Below are positions 25,296 to 35,314 of a DNA stretch of 64,000 nucleotides, in pieces. A model generated the notes under the pieces. It did no database searches. It saw only the letters and a list, made by a program, of their open reading frames with translations, and was not told the origin of the DNA. A program made the translations under genes and the position numbers. Source of the stretch: Alkalihalobacillus sp. BA299 (GTDB lineage: Bacteria; Bacillota; Bacilli; Bacillales; Bacillaceae_F); NCBI RefSeq assembly GCF_017745675.1, contig NZ_JAFLJM010000004.1, forward strand, positions 186,001 to 250,000, read 5' to 3'. Within the stretch, counting starts at the first letter, position 1. Each line of letters starts with the position of its first letter.

Positions 25296-27401
25296 TTAAC
25301 TTTCTTGTTTTTGCTCCTTTAATAAAGCTTTACGTGATAAATTTACACGGCCTTGAGGATCAATTTCAGTTACTTTTACTAAGATTTCATCACCAATTTT
25401 TACGATATCTTCTACCTTATTTACGCGCTCTTCAGCTAATTGCGAAATGTGAACTAGGCCATCTTTTCCTTTGAATAATTCAACAAATGCACCAAACTTC
25501 TCAATTCGTTTAACTTTACCTAAATAAGTTTGACCAACTTCTACTTCACGAACAATGTCTTCGATAATTCCTTTAGCTTTTAAGTTCATTTCGTGATTTA
25601 CAGATGAAATGTACACTTTACCATCCTGCTCAATGTCAATCTTAACACCAGTATCTTCAATAATTTTATTAATCATCTTACCACTTGGTCCAATGACATC
25701 ACGGATTTTATCAGGATTAATTTTCATCGTTAAAATCTTAGGAGCGTATTCAGATAGCTCAGAACGAGCTTCGCCAATTGCAGCTAACATACTATCTAAA
25801 ATGACCATACGGCCTCGTTTAGCTTGATCTAATGCTTCTTTAAGAATATTTCGGTCAATTCCACTAATTTTAATATCCATTTGTAGTGCCGTTACTCCAT
25901 CTTTCGTACCAGCAACTTTAAAGTCCATATCACCTAATGCATCTTCCATACCTTGAATGTCTGTTAAGACGGTTACATCATCACCCGATTTAACTAGGCC
26001 CATAGCTATTCCGGCTACAGGAGCTTTAATAGGAACACCCGCATCCATCATCGCTAACGTACTAGCACAAATCGAAGCTTGTGATGTTGAACCATTTGAT
26101 TCAAGAACTTCAGAAACAAGTCGAATAGTATAAGGAAATTCATTTTCACTCGGTATAACAGGTTCTAATGCACGCTCACCTAGAGCACCATGACCAATTT
26201 CACGTCGTCCTGGGCCTCGAATAGGTCCAGTTTCACCAACACTAAACTGTGGGAAGTTATAATGATGCATGAAACGCTTAGACTCTTCTATTCCTAACCC
26301 ATCAAGAATTTGAACATCACCTAACGCACCTAAAGTACAAATGCTAAGGGCTTGCGTTTGACCTCGTGTAAATAAACCAGATCCGTGAGTTCTTGGTAAT
26401 AATTTAACTTGTGAAGAAAGAGAACGAATTTCATCAATTGCTCTTCCATCTGGACGTACTTTTTCTTTAGTAATTAAACGTCTTACTTCTTCTTTTACAA
26501 TCTTATGTAAAATTTCTTTCACTTCTGAAAGACTAATTTCTTCATTACCTTCTGCTTCGAACTTTTCTACTGTTTCACTCATAACAGTATCGATAGCATC
26601 TTGGCGTGCGTGTTTCTCTACGACTTGTACAGCTTTCTTTATATCTGCCTCAGCTATACTACGGACTCGTTGCTCTAAATCTGGGTTCAGCTCTCGTAAA
26701 ACGATTTCCATCTTTTCCTTGCCCACTTTTGCAACAACGTTTTCTTGAAACTCAATCAGACGTTTAATTTCTTCGTGACCATACATAATCGCTTCTAACA
26801 TAACTTCCTCAGGAACTTCATCTGCACCTGCTTCTACCATATTAATCGCTTCTTTTGTCCCTGCTACAACTAAATTAATATCACTATTTTCTAATTGTTC
26901 GGTTGTTGGATTAATGACAAATTCATTGTTAATTCTGCCGACAGTCACCCCAGCAATTGGACCATCAAATGGAATATCTGAGATACTAAGAGCTAGACTT
27001 GAACCAATCATCGCTGCCATTTCTGACGAGCAATCTTGATCGACACTCATGACAATACTAATAACTTGAACTTCGTTGCGGAAGCCTTCAGCAAAAAGAG
27101 GACGAATCGGTCGGTCAATTAAACGACTAGCAAGGATAGCTTTCTCACTTGGACGTCCCTCTCGCTTAATAAAACCACCTGGAATTTTACCCACTGCATA
27201 AAGACGTTCTTCGTAATTTACTGTAAGAGGGAAAAAAGGTAAATCTTTTGGTTCTTTTGAAGCAGTTACAGTTGACAGTACAGCAGTGTCACCGTATCGG
27301 ACCATGACAGCACCATTTGCTTGTTTAGCTAATTGACCTGTTTCAACTGTCAATTCGCGCCCTGCCCATTCAAAAGAAAAAACTTGGTTTTCTTGTTCCA
27401 T
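25296..27401 (-). CDS. pnp: polynucleotide phosphorylase
   Basis: PNPase is a 3'-5' phosphorolytic exoribonuclease, the main one in B. subtilis mRNA decay. The 701 residues hold two RNase PH domains (about 10-220 and 310-540) with an alpha-helical linker, then a KH domain ([20 protein letters not shown]) and a C-terminal S1 domain ([20 protein letters not shown]). All domains are complete. It follows rpsO, the usual order, with the rpsO terminator between them. Confidence 0.98.
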   Translation of the reverse strand: MEQENQVFSFEWAGRELTVETGQLAKQANGAVMVRYGDTAVLSTVTASKEPKDLPFFPLTVNYEERLYAVGKIPGGFIKREGRPSEKAILASRLIDRPIRPLFAEGFRNEVQVISIVMSVDQDCSSEMAAMIGSSLALSISDIPFDGPIAGVTVGRINNEFVINPTTEQLENSDINLVVAGTKEAINMVEAGADEVPEEVMLEAIMYGHEEIKRLIEFQENVVAKVGKEKMEIVLRELNPDLEQRVRSIAEADIKKAVQVVEKHARQDAIDTVMSETVEKFEAEGNEEISLSEVKEILHKIVKEEVRRLITKEKVRPDGRAIDEIRSLSSQVKLLPRTHGSGLFTRGQTQALSICTLGALGDVQILDGLGIEESKRFMHHYNFPQFSVGETGPIRGPGRREIGHGALGERALEPVIPSENEFPYTIRLVSEVLESNGSTSQASICASTLAMMDAGVPIKAPVAGIAMGLVKSGDDVTVLTDIQGMEDALGDMDFKVAGTKDGVTALQMDIKISGIDRNILKEALDQAKRGRMVILDSMLAAIGEARSELSEYAPKILTMKINPDKIRDVIGPSGKMINKIIEDTGVKIDIEQDGKVYISSVNHEMNLKAKGIIEDIVREVEVGQTYLGKVKRIEKFGAFVELFKGKDGLVHISQLAEERVNKVEDIVKIGDEILVKVTEIDPQGRVNLSRKALLKEQKQES

Positions 27402-27531
27402 ACAGGTTTGTACTCCTCTCGTTTAACAAAATGATTCAATATGTCTTTATTATTACCTATTTATACGTAAAATAAAAGAATAAAGCAAAAGTGCATCTAA
27501 ATGGATAAAATACCCACTAATTTTTCCTAAT

Positions 27532-27558
27532 AAAAAAGCGGGAATGCTCCCGCTTTTT
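27532..27558 (-). terminator. intrinsic terminator after rpsO
   Basis: A GC-rich 7-base-pair core AGCGGGA/TCCCGCT extended by A-T pairs, with a 4-base loop and a T run on the minus strand (27532-27536). It lies 20 bases after the rpsO stop. The pnp leader begins beyond it. Confidence 0.9.
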
Positions 27559-27577
27559 ATTAAGTGTTAACTTGTAA

Positions 27578-27847
27578 TTAGCGACGTAATCCTAGCTTAT
27601 CAACAAGGTTACGGTAACGTATAACATCTTTATTACGTAGGTACGTTAAAAGATTACGACGTTGTCCAACCATTTTCAAAAGACCACGACGAGAATGGTG
27701 ATCCTTTTTATGAGTACGTAAGTGCTCATTTAATGTGTTGATTTGCTCTGTAAGGATAGCGATTTGAACTTCTGGAGAACCAGTGTCACTTTCATGAGTT
27801 TTGAACTCACTGATGATTTGGTTTTTACGTTCTTGAGTAAGTGCCAT
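27578..27847 (-). CDS. rpsO: 30S ribosomal protein S15
   Basis: S15 binds the central domain of 16S rRNA and bridge helices to 23S rRNA. The 89 residues ([15 protein letters not shown]...) match the usual S15 length; conserved [16 protein letters not shown] is present. I use ATG 27845-27847, which is preceded by GGAGGTGG; an upstream in-frame ATG would include that site. The leader upstream shows two adjacent stems, compatible with S15 autoregulation. Confidence 0.98.
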   Translation of the reverse strand: MALTQERKNQIISEFKTHESDTGSPEVQIAILTEQINTLNEHLRTHKKDHHSRRGLLKMVGQRRNLLTYLRNKDVIRYRNLVDKLGLRR

Positions 27848-27868
27848 CCTATCCACCTCCTTTAAATT

Positions 27869-27917
27869 AATCACCAGTTACCTAGCAGAACGTCGGTGAA
27901 TCGCTTTGCCAAGCAAT
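27869..27917 (-). promoter_or_regulatory. candidate S15 autoregulatory leader of rpsO
   Basis: Read on the minus strand, a 7-base-pair hairpin ATTGCTT/AAGCGAT with GGCA loop (27900-27917) is followed at once by a second stem TCACC/GGTGA (27871-27875 with 27895-27899), ending about six bases before the ribosome-binding site. S15 represses its own mRNA through varied leader folds in several bacteria; here this is inferred. Confidence 0.4.
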
Positions 27918-27996
27918 GGTTTCTTAAGAAATGTAAAAAATACTATTGTACTTTAATACAAATAATAGAATACCTTTTTTTTATGTCGGATGCAAG

Positions 27997-28941
27997 TTAT
28001 TTCGTCTTTTTTTCCTCAAAAAACTTTTCTGCAGCTATTTTATCAGCATGAATTTGTTGAACTAGTTCATCAATCGATCCAAACTTTTTCTCACTTCTCA
28101 AATATTGAAGGAAACTAAGCGAAACGGATTCCCTATATATTTCATCATTAAAATCAAATAAATAGACTTCAATGGACGGAAGTTCTTCACCATCTTTAAA
28201 AGTGGGGCGATACCCGATATTACAAACACCTTCAAATGTTTTTCCTTTTACCTTTAACGTAACAGCGTAAACTCCTAGCTTAGGTATCATATATCGATCT
28301 ACTAATTTAATATTAGCCGTTGGAAATCCAATCGTTCGTCCCCGTTTATCCCCATGAACGACCTTTCCTTCTACTTCAAAATTTCTTCCTAAAAGTTTAA
28401 AAATTTGATCGACTTCACCACTAACAATTTTGCTTCTTATTAAAGTTGAACTAACCTTTAGCTCATCCAACTCAACTTTATTGACGGTTGTCTGTTCAAA
28501 TACACCTCGAGAGTGAAATGGTAATGTTTCCATTGTTCCTTTTCCTAAATGACCGTAACTATAATCAAAACCGGCAACAACATGCTTAACCTTCAAATCA
28601 ATTAAGTAGTGATCAACAAACTGTTGAGGGGTTAATTTTGAAAATGCCTGGTCAAAATGGACAACAAATAACTGATCAGCACCTAAATTCGAGATGATTT
28701 CAATCTTTTTATCTAACGGTGTAATATACCTCATCGGTTCAGCTGGCTTTCTTAATACTTCTTTTGGATGAGGGTTAAAAGTCATGACAGAAGTTAGTAA
28801 GCCCCTTTTCTCTGCTAAGGTCTTTGCCGTTTGAATTACCTTTTGATGACCAATATGTACACCATCGAAATAACCAAGTGCCATCACTGTAGATTTATCA
28901 TTTTTAACCTGCTGTGGATGGGTTAAATAGATCACGTCCAA
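27997..28941 (-). CDS. ribF: bifunctional riboflavin kinase / FAD synthetase
   Basis: RibF makes FMN and then FAD. The N-terminal FAD synthetase nucleotidyltransferase domain has GYFDGVHIGHQ (about 23-33, HxGH motif) and FNPHPKEVL; the C-terminal riboflavin kinase domain (about 185-305) has GRTIGFPTANI. The length of 314 residues is standard. The start is TTG at 28939-28941 behind AAGGTG. It lies 40 bases after truB, forming truB-ribF as in B. subtilis (truB-ribC). Confidence 0.97.
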   Translation of the reverse strand: MDVIYLTHPQQVKNDKSTVMALGYFDGVHIGHQKVIQTAKTLAEKRGLLTSVMTFNPHPKEVLRKPAEPMRYITPLDKKIEIISNLGADQLFVVHFDQAFSKLTPQQFVDHYLIDLKVKHVVAGFDYSYGHLGKGTMETLPFHSRGVFEQTTVNKVELDELKVSSTLIRSKIVSGEVDQIFKLLGRNFEVEGKVVHGDKRGRTIGFPTANIKLVDRYMIPKLGVYAVTLKVKGKTFEGVCNIGYRPTFKDGEELPSIEVYLFDFNDEIYRESVSLSFLQYLRSEKKFGSIDELVQQIHADKIAAEKFFEEKKTK

Positions 28942-28981
28942 CGTCTTTCACCTTCTTTTTATACGATGAGTATGTCAATTT

Positions 28982-29890
28982 TTATATTAACATTTTCTCT
29001 GGCTTTATTAAGCCTTCCTTTGTTGGGTGTTGCTGATAGATTGCTAAACACTCACCGTCTTCATTATATACAGAAAACCGTTTTTCGGCTATTAATTTAA
29101 ATACTGGTAATACAGATCCGTTTTTAATTTTTGCCTCTGTATATGGATCAACAACTACGGAAGGGAAATGTTCAATTGCCTTTTCTATAGATAATAAGGA
29201 GCCTTGTAATTCATTATTATTTACTAGACTTTCAATTTGTTCGAATGTATAACACTCAGAGAGTTGAAATGGTCCTGATGCAATGCGCTCCAAATATGAC
29301 ATATGCGCTGGATATCCTAATTTCTTTCCAATATCAACAGCAAGGGTTCGAACGTAAGTACCCTTACTACATTTGACTCGAAATGAAAACGACACTTTAT
29401 GATCTTGAAATTTAATTTTATCACTCTCTAATTTTAAAGCATATATTTTTATTCGTCTAACAGGTCGCTCCACTTCTTTTCCTTCTCTTGCATATTCATA
29501 TAACTTCTTACCTTTTACTTTAACTGCAGAATACATTGGTGGTATTTGATCAATTTCACCCGTAAATATTTTTAATACTTCGTTTATTTGGTCGACAGTT
29601 GGTACGGTTTCCACATCTTTGTGTTCTACCGGATCACCACTACGATCTTCAGTCGTCGTTGACCATCCGAGTGTCACTTCACCAATGTATTCTTTAGGAT
29701 ATTCAGTCATATACTCAGCAACTTTTGTCGCTCTACCAATACAAATTGGTAGAACGCCCGTTACATCAGGATCAAGTGTTCCTGTATGACCAATTTTTTT
29801 CGTTTTTAATAATTTACGTAACCGAAAAACACAGTCATGTGATGTCATACCTTTTGGCTTTAATAATGGGAGTATTCCGTTATATTCCAA
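28982..29890 (-). CDS. truB: tRNA pseudouridine-55 synthase
   Basis: TruB isomerises U55 in the T-loop of tRNAs. The catalytic Asp40 sits in GHTGTLDPDVTGVL; further family blocks are KPKGMTSHD and GTYVRTLAVDIG. The 302 residues include the usual C-terminal PUA-like extension. I start at TTG 29888-29890, eight bases from GAGG, since a GTG three codons earlier overlaps that site. A palindromic element separates it from rbfA upstream. Confidence 0.96.
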   Translation of the reverse strand: MEYNGILPLLKPKGMTSHDCVFRLRKLLKTKKIGHTGTLDPDVTGVLPICIGRATKVAEYMTEYPKEYIGEVTLGWSTTTEDRSGDPVEHKDVETVPTVDQINEVLKIFTGEIDQIPPMYSAVKVKGKKLYEYAREGKEVERPVRRIKIYALKLESDKIKFQDHKVSFSFRVKCSKGTYVRTLAVDIGKKLGYPAHMSYLERIASGPFQLSECYTFEQIESLVNNNELQGSLLSIEKAIEHFPSVVVDPYTEAKIKNGSVLPVFKLIAEKRFSVYNEDGECLAIYQQHPTKEGLIKPEKMLI

Positions 29891-29943
29891 GTTAGTCACC
29901 TCATTTATCTAAGTGCAACCTATTACTGTATTAACTCTAAAAT

Positions 29944-30064
29944 AAAGAGGCAGACTCAAATGGTAAAGAGTCAAACACTTACCTTTAATAGAAAGACTCC
30001 TAAAACAGAGGAAATTCTATCAAAAGATGGTAAGGTGTTAAGACACTTATGAGTCAGCCTCTTT
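29944..30064 (-). repeat. 121-bp palindromic element after rbfA, likely terminator
   Basis: The outer arms AAAGAGGCaGACTCA and TGAGTCaGCCTCTTT and inner arms AACACTTACCTTTAATAGAA and TTCTATcaaaagatGGTAAGGTGTT make a long imperfect hairpin directly after the rbfA stop. The inner right side plus outer arm (ACACTTATGAGTCAGCCTC) is identical to the same part of 39661-39735. It probably ends the nusA operon and may be a small mobile repeat. Confidence 0.7.
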
Positions 30065-30068
30065 CTTG

Positions 30069-30422
30069 TTAATCATTCTTTTGTTTGTTTATTTCGGTCA
30101 AGAGTGTTTCAATCCTGTTTCCGTACTCAATGGACTGATCAAATTCAAACTCTATTTCTGGTGTTTTTCGAAGACGTATTCGTTTGCCAATTTCTGTACG
30201 AATGAAGCCAGTCGCTTTAGAAAGACCTTGTATCGTGTCTTCTTTTTCTTTTTCGTCGCCAAGTACCGTAATATATACCTTCGCTTGTTGAAGATCCCCT
30301 GTTACATCTACACCTGTCACTGTAACAAATCGTACTCTCGGATCTTTAATTTCACGCATGATAATGTCACTTAACTCTTTTTTCATTTGCTCCCCTACAC
30401 GGTTTGCTCTAACATTACTCAT
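30069..30422 (-). CDS. rbfA: ribosome-binding factor A
   Basis: RbfA binds the 30S subunit during late maturation of the 16S 5' end. The 117-residue KH-like protein begins [20 protein letters not shown] and contains the [12 protein letters not shown] block. I start at ATG 30420-30422, preceded by GAGGTG. It follows ylxP by 23 bases at the end of the rimP-nusA-ylxR-ylxQ-infB-ylxP-rbfA operon. Confidence 0.97.
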   Translation of the reverse strand: MSNVRANRVGEQMKKELSDIIMREIKDPRVRFVTVTGVDVTGDLQQAKVYITVLGDEKEKEDTIQGLSKATGFIRTEIGKRIRLRKTPEIEFEFDQSIEYGNRIETLLTEINKQKND

Positions 30423-30445
30423 TAAAGTCACCTCACTAATAGCGA

Positions 30446-30727
30446 TTATAGCCATTCATAGTTTGTAACTGTTCGTTCTAATTCAGTCATACGATCAATA
30501 AATGATAAAACTCGTTCCAGTTCCTGCTCTGCTACTTTTCGATCCGAGGATACAGTAACTACTGCAATTTCTGATCGTTGCCAAACATTTTGATGACCAA
30601 TTTCAGCAACAGATACATTAAATCGTTGCTTTAACCTTGTAATTAAACTTTTTAATACTGAACGTTTCTCTTTTAATGACTGGGCATCATAAATTAATAG
30701 CTCACAGTAAATTGCACCTATAATCAT
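30446..30727 (-). CDS. ylxP: YlxP, DUF503 protein
   Basis: A 93-residue DUF503 protein with the family signature [20 protein letters not shown] near the N-terminus and [19 protein letters not shown] in the middle; it has a ferredoxin-like fold. It overlaps the infB stop by four bases and precedes rbfA, its usual place, which suggests a role near translation initiation or 30S maturation. No enzyme function is established. Confidence 0.94.
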   Translation of the reverse strand: MIIGAIYCELLIYDAQSLKEKRSVLKSLITRLKQRFNVSVAEIGHQNVWQRSEIAVVTVSSDRKVAEQELERVLSFIDRMTELERTVTNYEWL

Positions 30728-32847
30728 TTAGGTTTAATTTCCTCCATAATGTACGCTTCAATAATGTCTCCTTCTTTAACATCATTGAAGTTTTCAAGTG
30801 TGATACCACATTCGTACCCAGCAGAAACTTCCTTCACATCATCTTTAAATCGTTTAAGAGCATTAATGGCACCTTCATAAATGACAATACCATCGCGAAT
30901 TAAGCGTACAGTAGAATCACGAGTAATTTTTCCATCCGTTACATACGAACCAGCAATCATGCCAATTTTTGATACTTTGAATGTTTGACGAACTTCTACT
31001 TGACCGATAACTTTTTCTTCATATTCAGGATCAAGCATTCCTTTCATCGCACTTTCTATTTCTTCAATAACATTGTAAATGATTCGATGTAGTCGAATAT
31101 CAACGTTTTCTGATTCAGCTACACGTTTTGTATTGGCATCCGGTCGTACATTAAATCCAATCACAATTGCATTAGAAGCTGCAGCTAAAATAATATCAGA
31201 TTCCGTAATTGCTCCAACTCCTGTATGAATAATATTTACCTTCACACCAGCAACTTCAATTTTTTCTAATGAACCTTTTAATGCTTCAACAGACCCTTGA
31301 ACGTCCCCTTTAATAATAACGTTGATTTCTTTAATATCCCCTTGCTGGATTTGATTAAACAAATCATCAAGGCTCACTTTAGATGTTTCATTACGCTCCT
31401 CATCACGTTGGCGAATCATACGTGTTTCCCCAATTTGACGTGCTGTTTTTTCGTCAGCAAATACTTTAAATTGGTCACCAGCTTGAGGGACATCATTTAA
31501 GCCCGTAATTTCAACTGGTGCAGCTGGTCCTACAGCTTTTACACGACGACCTAAATCATTTGTCATCGCACGAACACGGCCAAATGTGTTTCCGACTACG
31601 ATCGGATCTCCAACCTTTAATGTACCTGATTGAACTAATAGCGTTGCTACAGGTCCACGTCCTTTATCTAATTGGGCTTCGATGACTGTACCTCTTGCTA
31701 AACTGTTTGGATTTGCTTTATATTCTTCTACTTCAGCAACGAGTAAAATCATCTCAAGTAATTCATCAATTCCATCACCTTGTAAGGCAGAAACAGGTAC
31801 AAATATTGTATCTCCGCCCCATGCTTCAGGGACTAATTCAAATTCAGTAAGCTCCTGCATGACACGATCAGGGTTTGCTGCTTCCTTATCCATTTTATTA
31901 ACGGCAACAATAATTGGTACACCAGCCGCTTTAGCATGGCTAATCGCTTCTTTTGTTTGCGGCATAACACCATCATCAGCTGCAACAACAAGAATAGTTA
32001 TATCCGTAACTTGAGCACCACGAGCACGCATTGTTGTAAACGCAGCATGACCTGGTGTATCTAAGAACGTAATACGTTTGCCATTTACCTCTACTTGATA
32101 AGCTCCAATATGCTGTGTTATTCCACCAGCCTCACCAGCAGTTACTTTAGTATGTCGAATAGAGTCAAGGAGTGTCGTTTTACCGTGATCAACATGTCCC
32201 ATAATCGTTACAACCGGAGGACGTTCTTGAAGTTCAGCTTCGTTTTCTTCTTCAACAAACTCTTCAAAATTCGTTTCATCGATAATAATTTCTTCTTCAA
32301 CTTCAACGCCGTAATCACCTGCAATTAATTCGATCGAATCTTTATCTAACTCTTGATTGATCGTTGCCATTACTCCTAAGAATAATAACTTCTTAATAAT
32401 TTCAGACGGTTCTTTATGAAGTTTCTTTGCAAGTTCACCGACTGTCAATGTGCCTGAGTATGTAACTTTTTCAGGAAGTGCTTGTTTAACAGGTCTTTGT
32501 TGAGCTTGATTATGCTGTTGGTGAGTATTTTTACCTTTTTGTTTTTTATTGTTTCCTTTTTTATTATTGTTATTGTTTCTTTGCGGATTATTTCCTTTAT
32601 CATCACGGTCATTATGGTTTTTTTTCATTTTTGTTGGACGGTCTTCTTTTTTCTTTGTTGCCACTTGGGCTTTTGTCTCTACTGTAGCATCACCGGCATT
32701 TTCCTTAACAAGCTTTACCATCGCTTCTTCATCAATGACTGACATATGGTTAGCGACAGAAAACCCTAATGTCTTTAACTGTTCAATAACTTCCTTACTT
32801 GTAACATTTTTTTCTTTAGCATATTCATATATTCGCATCTTCCTCAT
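30724..32847 (-). CDS. infB: translation initiation factor IF-2
   Basis: IF-2 places initiator tRNA on the 30S subunit and promotes 50S joining with GTP. The N-terminal IF2N domain is followed by a low-complexity, Asn/Lys-rich linker (about residues 65-125), a second IF2N region, the G domain with [17 protein letters not shown] and NKMD, and the C-terminal beta-barrel domains. At 707 residues it is normal for Bacilli. The start ATG 32845-32847 ([13 protein letters not shown]) is seven bases from GGAGG. Confidence 0.98.
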   Translation of the reverse strand: MRKMRIYEYAKEKNVTSKEVIEQLKTLGFSVANHMSVIDEEAMVKLVKENAGDATVETKAQVATKKKEDRPTKMKKNHNDRDDKGNNPQRNNNNNKKGNNKKQKGKNTHQQHNQAQQRPVKQALPEKVTYSGTLTVGELAKKLHKEPSEIIKKLLFLGVMATINQELDKDSIELIAGDYGVEVEEEIIIDETNFEEFVEEENEAELQERPPVVTIMGHVDHGKTTLLDSIRHTKVTAGEAGGITQHIGAYQVEVNGKRITFLDTPGHAAFTTMRARGAQVTDITILVVAADDGVMPQTKEAISHAKAAGVPIIVAVNKMDKEAANPDRVMQELTEFELVPEAWGGDTIFVPVSALQGDGIDELLEMILLVAEVEEYKANPNSLARGTVIEAQLDKGRGPVATLLVQSGTLKVGDPIVVGNTFGRVRAMTNDLGRRVKAVGPAAPVEITGLNDVPQAGDQFKVFADEKTARQIGETRMIRQRDEERNETSKVSLDDLFNQIQQGDIKEINVIIKGDVQGSVEALKGSLEKIEVAGVKVNIIHTGVGAITESDIILAAASNAIVIGFNVRPDANTKRVAESENVDIRLHRIIYNVIEEIESAMKGMLDPEYEEKVIGQVEVRQTFKVSKIGMIAGSYVTDGKITRDSTVRLIRDGIVIYEGAINALKRFKDDVKEVSAGYECGITLENFNDVKEGDIIEAYIMEEIKPK

Positions 32848-32863
32848 ATGTTTACCTCCACCT

Positions 32864-33169
32864 TTATTGATCGATAAGTGAGATCAACTTGTTCGCAAAA
32901 CCTTGGTCGATAACACCTAATACGACTCTCTCTCTCTTCCCAATAGCTTGACCAAGTACATCTCTCGTTCCAGTAACTCGAATAGGCGTATTATAAAAAT
33001 TACACTTATCATTTACTTTCTTAGTTGTTCCTTCTGATGCATCGGTAGAAACAATAACAAGCTGAACTTGTCTTTTTCGAATTTCTTTTATAACCAACTC
33101 TTCACCTGAAACGATTTTTCTTGCTCTCGCTGCTAGACCTAAAAGAGACAACCACTTATTCTCGTTCAT
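32864..33169 (-). CDS. ylxQ: YlxQ, L7Ae-family RNA-binding protein
   Basis: A 101-residue L7Ae/L30e-fold protein ([15 protein letters not shown], then [17 protein letters not shown]) of the kind that binds kink-turn RNA. Known as YlxQ or ribosomal protein L7Ae-like in B. subtilis; not essential there. It overlaps the ylxR stop (TAATG) and lies between ylxR and infB, the conserved order. Confidence 0.95.
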   Translation of the reverse strand: MNENKWLSLLGLAARARKIVSGEELVIKEIRKRQVQLVIVSTDASEGTTKKVNDKCNFYNTPIRVTGTRDVLGQAIGKRERVVLGVIDQGFANKLISLIDQ

Positions 33170-33432
33170 TATTTCCCAACCTGTTCAATTAATTGATCAT
33201 AAATTTCTTCACTAACTTTTACGTTAAGGTGCCTAGAAAGAATATCCTTTTTCTTTGCTTGCTCAAAGAATTCTTTCCCGTTAGAGATGTATGCACCACG
33301 TCCATTCTTTTTCCCCGTCTTATCAATAGAAACTTCACCTTCTGGAGAGCGAACAACTCGAATAAGTTCTTTCTTAGGTTTCATTTCATTAGTAACGACA
33401 CACTTACGAAGTGGAACTTTACGTTGCTTCAT
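33169..33432 (-). CDS. ylxR: YlxR-family RNA-binding protein (RNase P modulator)
   Basis: An 87-residue basic protein of the YlxR family with RKCVVTNEMKPKKELIRVVR and the GRGAYIS motif. In B. subtilis a member (RnpM) has been reported to bind RNase P RNA; other reports call YlxR a regulator. I start at ATG 33430-33432, nine bases after GGGAG, rather than the ATG that abuts that site. It lies between nusA and ylxQ. Confidence 0.94.
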   Translation of the reverse strand: MKQRKVPLRKCVVTNEMKPKKELIRVVRSPEGEVSIDKTGKKNGRGAYISNGKEFFEQAKKKDILSRHLNVKVSEEIYDQLIEQVGK

Positions 33433-33446
33433 TGGCTCCATCTCCC

Positions 33447-34589
33447 TTATTTATCTATTTCAATTTCTTCCTCATCAACTGTTTCATTTCCTTCAGTTGC
33501 CGTGTCTTCTACATTAAGTTCTAACATCTCTTCTTCTGGATCTAATAAACCAAGTTCTTCTGCCTCAGATTCACTTTTAATATCAATTTTCCAGCCTGTT
33601 AATTTAGCAGCTAAACGAGCATTTTGTCCACGTTTACCGATTGCTAGTGATAACTGATAATCTGGTACAATAACTCGAGTCATTTTCTCTTCTTCGTTCA
33701 CTTGTACCTGAACAACTTTAGAAGGGCTTAATGCATTTGCAACGTACTCAACAGGATCTTCAGACCAGCGAACAATGTCAATTTTTTCACCTTTAAGCTC
33801 ATTTACAATCGTTTGAACTCTTTGCCCTTTTGGCCCTACACATGCTCCAACAGGATCAACTTCAGGGTTGTCTGCATGTACAGCAATTTTCGAACGATCA
33901 CCTGCTTCACGAGCAACAGATTTAATTTCAACTGTACCATCATAAATTTCAGGTACTTCTAGTTCAAATAATCGCTTTAATAGTCCAGGGTGTGTCCGTG
34001 AAATCATAATTTGTGGACCTTTTGTTGTTTTTTCAACTTTTGTTATAAAGGCTTTAATTCTGTCATTGTGGCGATAATTTTCGTTGGGCATTTGTTCATT
34101 GACGGGTAAAATCGCTTCCACTTTACCTAAATCCACATAGATAAAACGACTATCTTGTCGTTGTACAATACCTGTCATAATATCTTCTTCACGGTCGATA
34201 AAGTCAGAATAGATAATGCCACGTTCTGCTTCACGCACACGTTGAGTCACGACTTGCTTTGCCGTTTGTGCAGCAATTCGCCCGAAGTTTTTCGGTGTGA
34301 CTTCGATTTCAACAACATCATCAACTTCAAAATTAGCGTTTAGCTCTTTAGCTGCTTCTTCTGATATTTCTAATCTTGTGTCAAAAACTTCTTCAACTAC
34401 TGTTTTTCTAGCAAAAACTCGTATATCACCAGATTCGCGATTAATATCAACACGAACATTTTGTGCCTGATTAAAATTTCGCTTATACCCAGAAATTAAA
34501 GCAGCTTCGATCGCTTCTAAAATAACTTCTTTACTTATACCTTTTTCTTTTTCTAAAGTAGATAGTGCTTCCATAAAATCACTGTTCAT
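33447..34589 (-). CDS. nusA: transcription termination/antitermination factor NusA
   Basis: NusA binds RNA polymerase and stimulates pausing and intrinsic termination. The 380 residues show the N-terminal RNAP-binding domain (1-125), an S1 domain (about 130-200, GIVQRQDSRFIYVDLG) and two KH domains (about 205-345, PVGACVGPKGQRVQ and LAIGKRGQNARLAAKL), with an acidic tail. There are no C-terminal AR repeats, as usual in Bacilli. The ATG at 34587-34589 follows GGGGG. Confidence 0.97.
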   Translation of the reverse strand: MNSDFMEALSTLEKEKGISKEVILEAIEAALISGYKRNFNQAQNVRVDINRESGDIRVFARKTVVEEVFDTRLEISEEAAKELNANFEVDDVVEIEVTPKNFGRIAAQTAKQVVTQRVREAERGIIYSDFIDREEDIMTGIVQRQDSRFIYVDLGKVEAILPVNEQMPNENYRHNDRIKAFITKVEKTTKGPQIMISRTHPGLLKRLFELEVPEIYDGTVEIKSVAREAGDRSKIAVHADNPEVDPVGACVGPKGQRVQTIVNELKGEKIDIVRWSEDPVEYVANALSPSKVVQVQVNEEEKMTRVIVPDYQLSLAIGKRGQNARLAAKLTGWKIDIKSESEAEELGLLDPEEEMLELNVEDTATEGNETVDEEEIEIDK

Positions 34590-34674
34590 GGAAATCTTTC
34601 CCCCTTTCAATATAAAAACCTCAAAATACTACCATTTCCTAGCGGTTGATTCATTCATATATTACGAATTTAAT

Positions 34675-35145
34675 TTAAAAAATAATCGCTAACCTAGCGC
34701 TTGCTACTTTTGAATAAGGAAGCGTAATTTCCTTCGTACGAGTTTTTATTTTCATTTCAATTTTCAATTCAGAACCATCAAAATCTAACAACTTACCTTC
34801 AAAAGCTTTTTCTCCATCTATCGGTTCATATGTAGTTATATGTACATTCTTTCCTACTGCTTTATAGACATCCTTTTCTTTCTTAAGTGGTCTTTCAGCC
34901 CCAGGAGATGATACCTCTAGGAAATAAGCCTGTTGGATGGGATCTAATGCATCTAGACGCTCACTAAGTCGTTCACTTACTGTACCACAGTCTTCTATAT
35001 CAACACCGTTTTCTGAATCTATAAAAACTCGTAAAAACCAGTTCTTTCCTTCCTTTTTGAATTCTATGTCGACTAATTCTAAATTAAGTTCGTCTACTAT
35101 AGGTAAAACTAATTCTTCTGTAATATCTGTAACCTTCTTGCTCAT
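34675..35145 (-). CDS. rimP: ribosome maturation factor RimP
   Basis: RimP assists 30S assembly. The 156 residues begin [20 protein letters not shown] and include [17 protein letters not shown] and [14 protein letters not shown], the family signatures. ATG 35143-35145 lies directly downstream of AGGAGG. It heads the nusA-infB operon; a promoter and a hairpin with a weak U-tract lie in its leader. Confidence 0.96.
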   Translation of the reverse strand: MSKKVTDITEELVLPIVDELNLELVDIEFKKEGKNWFLRVFIDSENGVDIEDCGTVSERLSERLDALDPIQQAYFLEVSSPGAERPLKKEKDVYKAVGKNVHITTYEPIDGEKAFEGKLLDFDGSELKIEMKIKTRTKEITLPYSKVASARLAIIF

Positions 35146-35211
35146 AGGCTCCTCCTTTATTGCTATCCAGTTTTTCCTTTTCACTAATCCTTACTTTAAG
35201 GAGGAATAAGA

Positions 35212-35233
35212 AAGAGTGGGTTTCCCCACTCTT
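35212..35233 (-). terminator. hairpin in the rimP-nusA leader, candidate NusA-dependent attenuator
   Basis: A 9-base-pair stem AAGAGTGGG/CCCACTCTT with a 4-base loop is followed on the minus strand by a broken T tract (TCTTATTCC). It lies about 80 bases after the polC stop and between a candidate promoter (35265-35293) and rimP. It may end polC transcripts, but the weak U-tract also fits a terminator that needs NusA. Confidence 0.7.
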
Positions 35234-35264
35234 CTCTCTTCCTATTCTAAGTATTGCCATAAAA

Positions 35265-35293
35265 ACAATATCATAATCTTTTCCTAATTGCAA
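35265..35293 (-). promoter_or_regulatory. candidate sigma-A promoter of the rimP-nusA-infB operon
   Basis: TTGCAA (35288-35293), a 17-base spacer and TATTGT (35265-35270) on the minus strand, just after polC. The start site would be near 35258, upstream of the 35212-35233 hairpin, so the hairpin would lie inside the operon leader. Confidence 0.45.
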
Positions 35294-35314
35294 CAGACGT
35301 GCATTGTTCCAACG

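Noticed and set aside
32482-32881. plus-strand hydrophobic frames opposite infB
   Set aside because: They are the complement of the Asn/Lys-rich linker of IF-2, which reads as Phe/Val/Leu-rich on the other strand.
33193-33657. 154-residue plus-strand frame opposite ylxR and nusA
   Set aside because: Antisense to two conserved genes; Ser-rich tail is the complement of the acidic NusA C-terminus.
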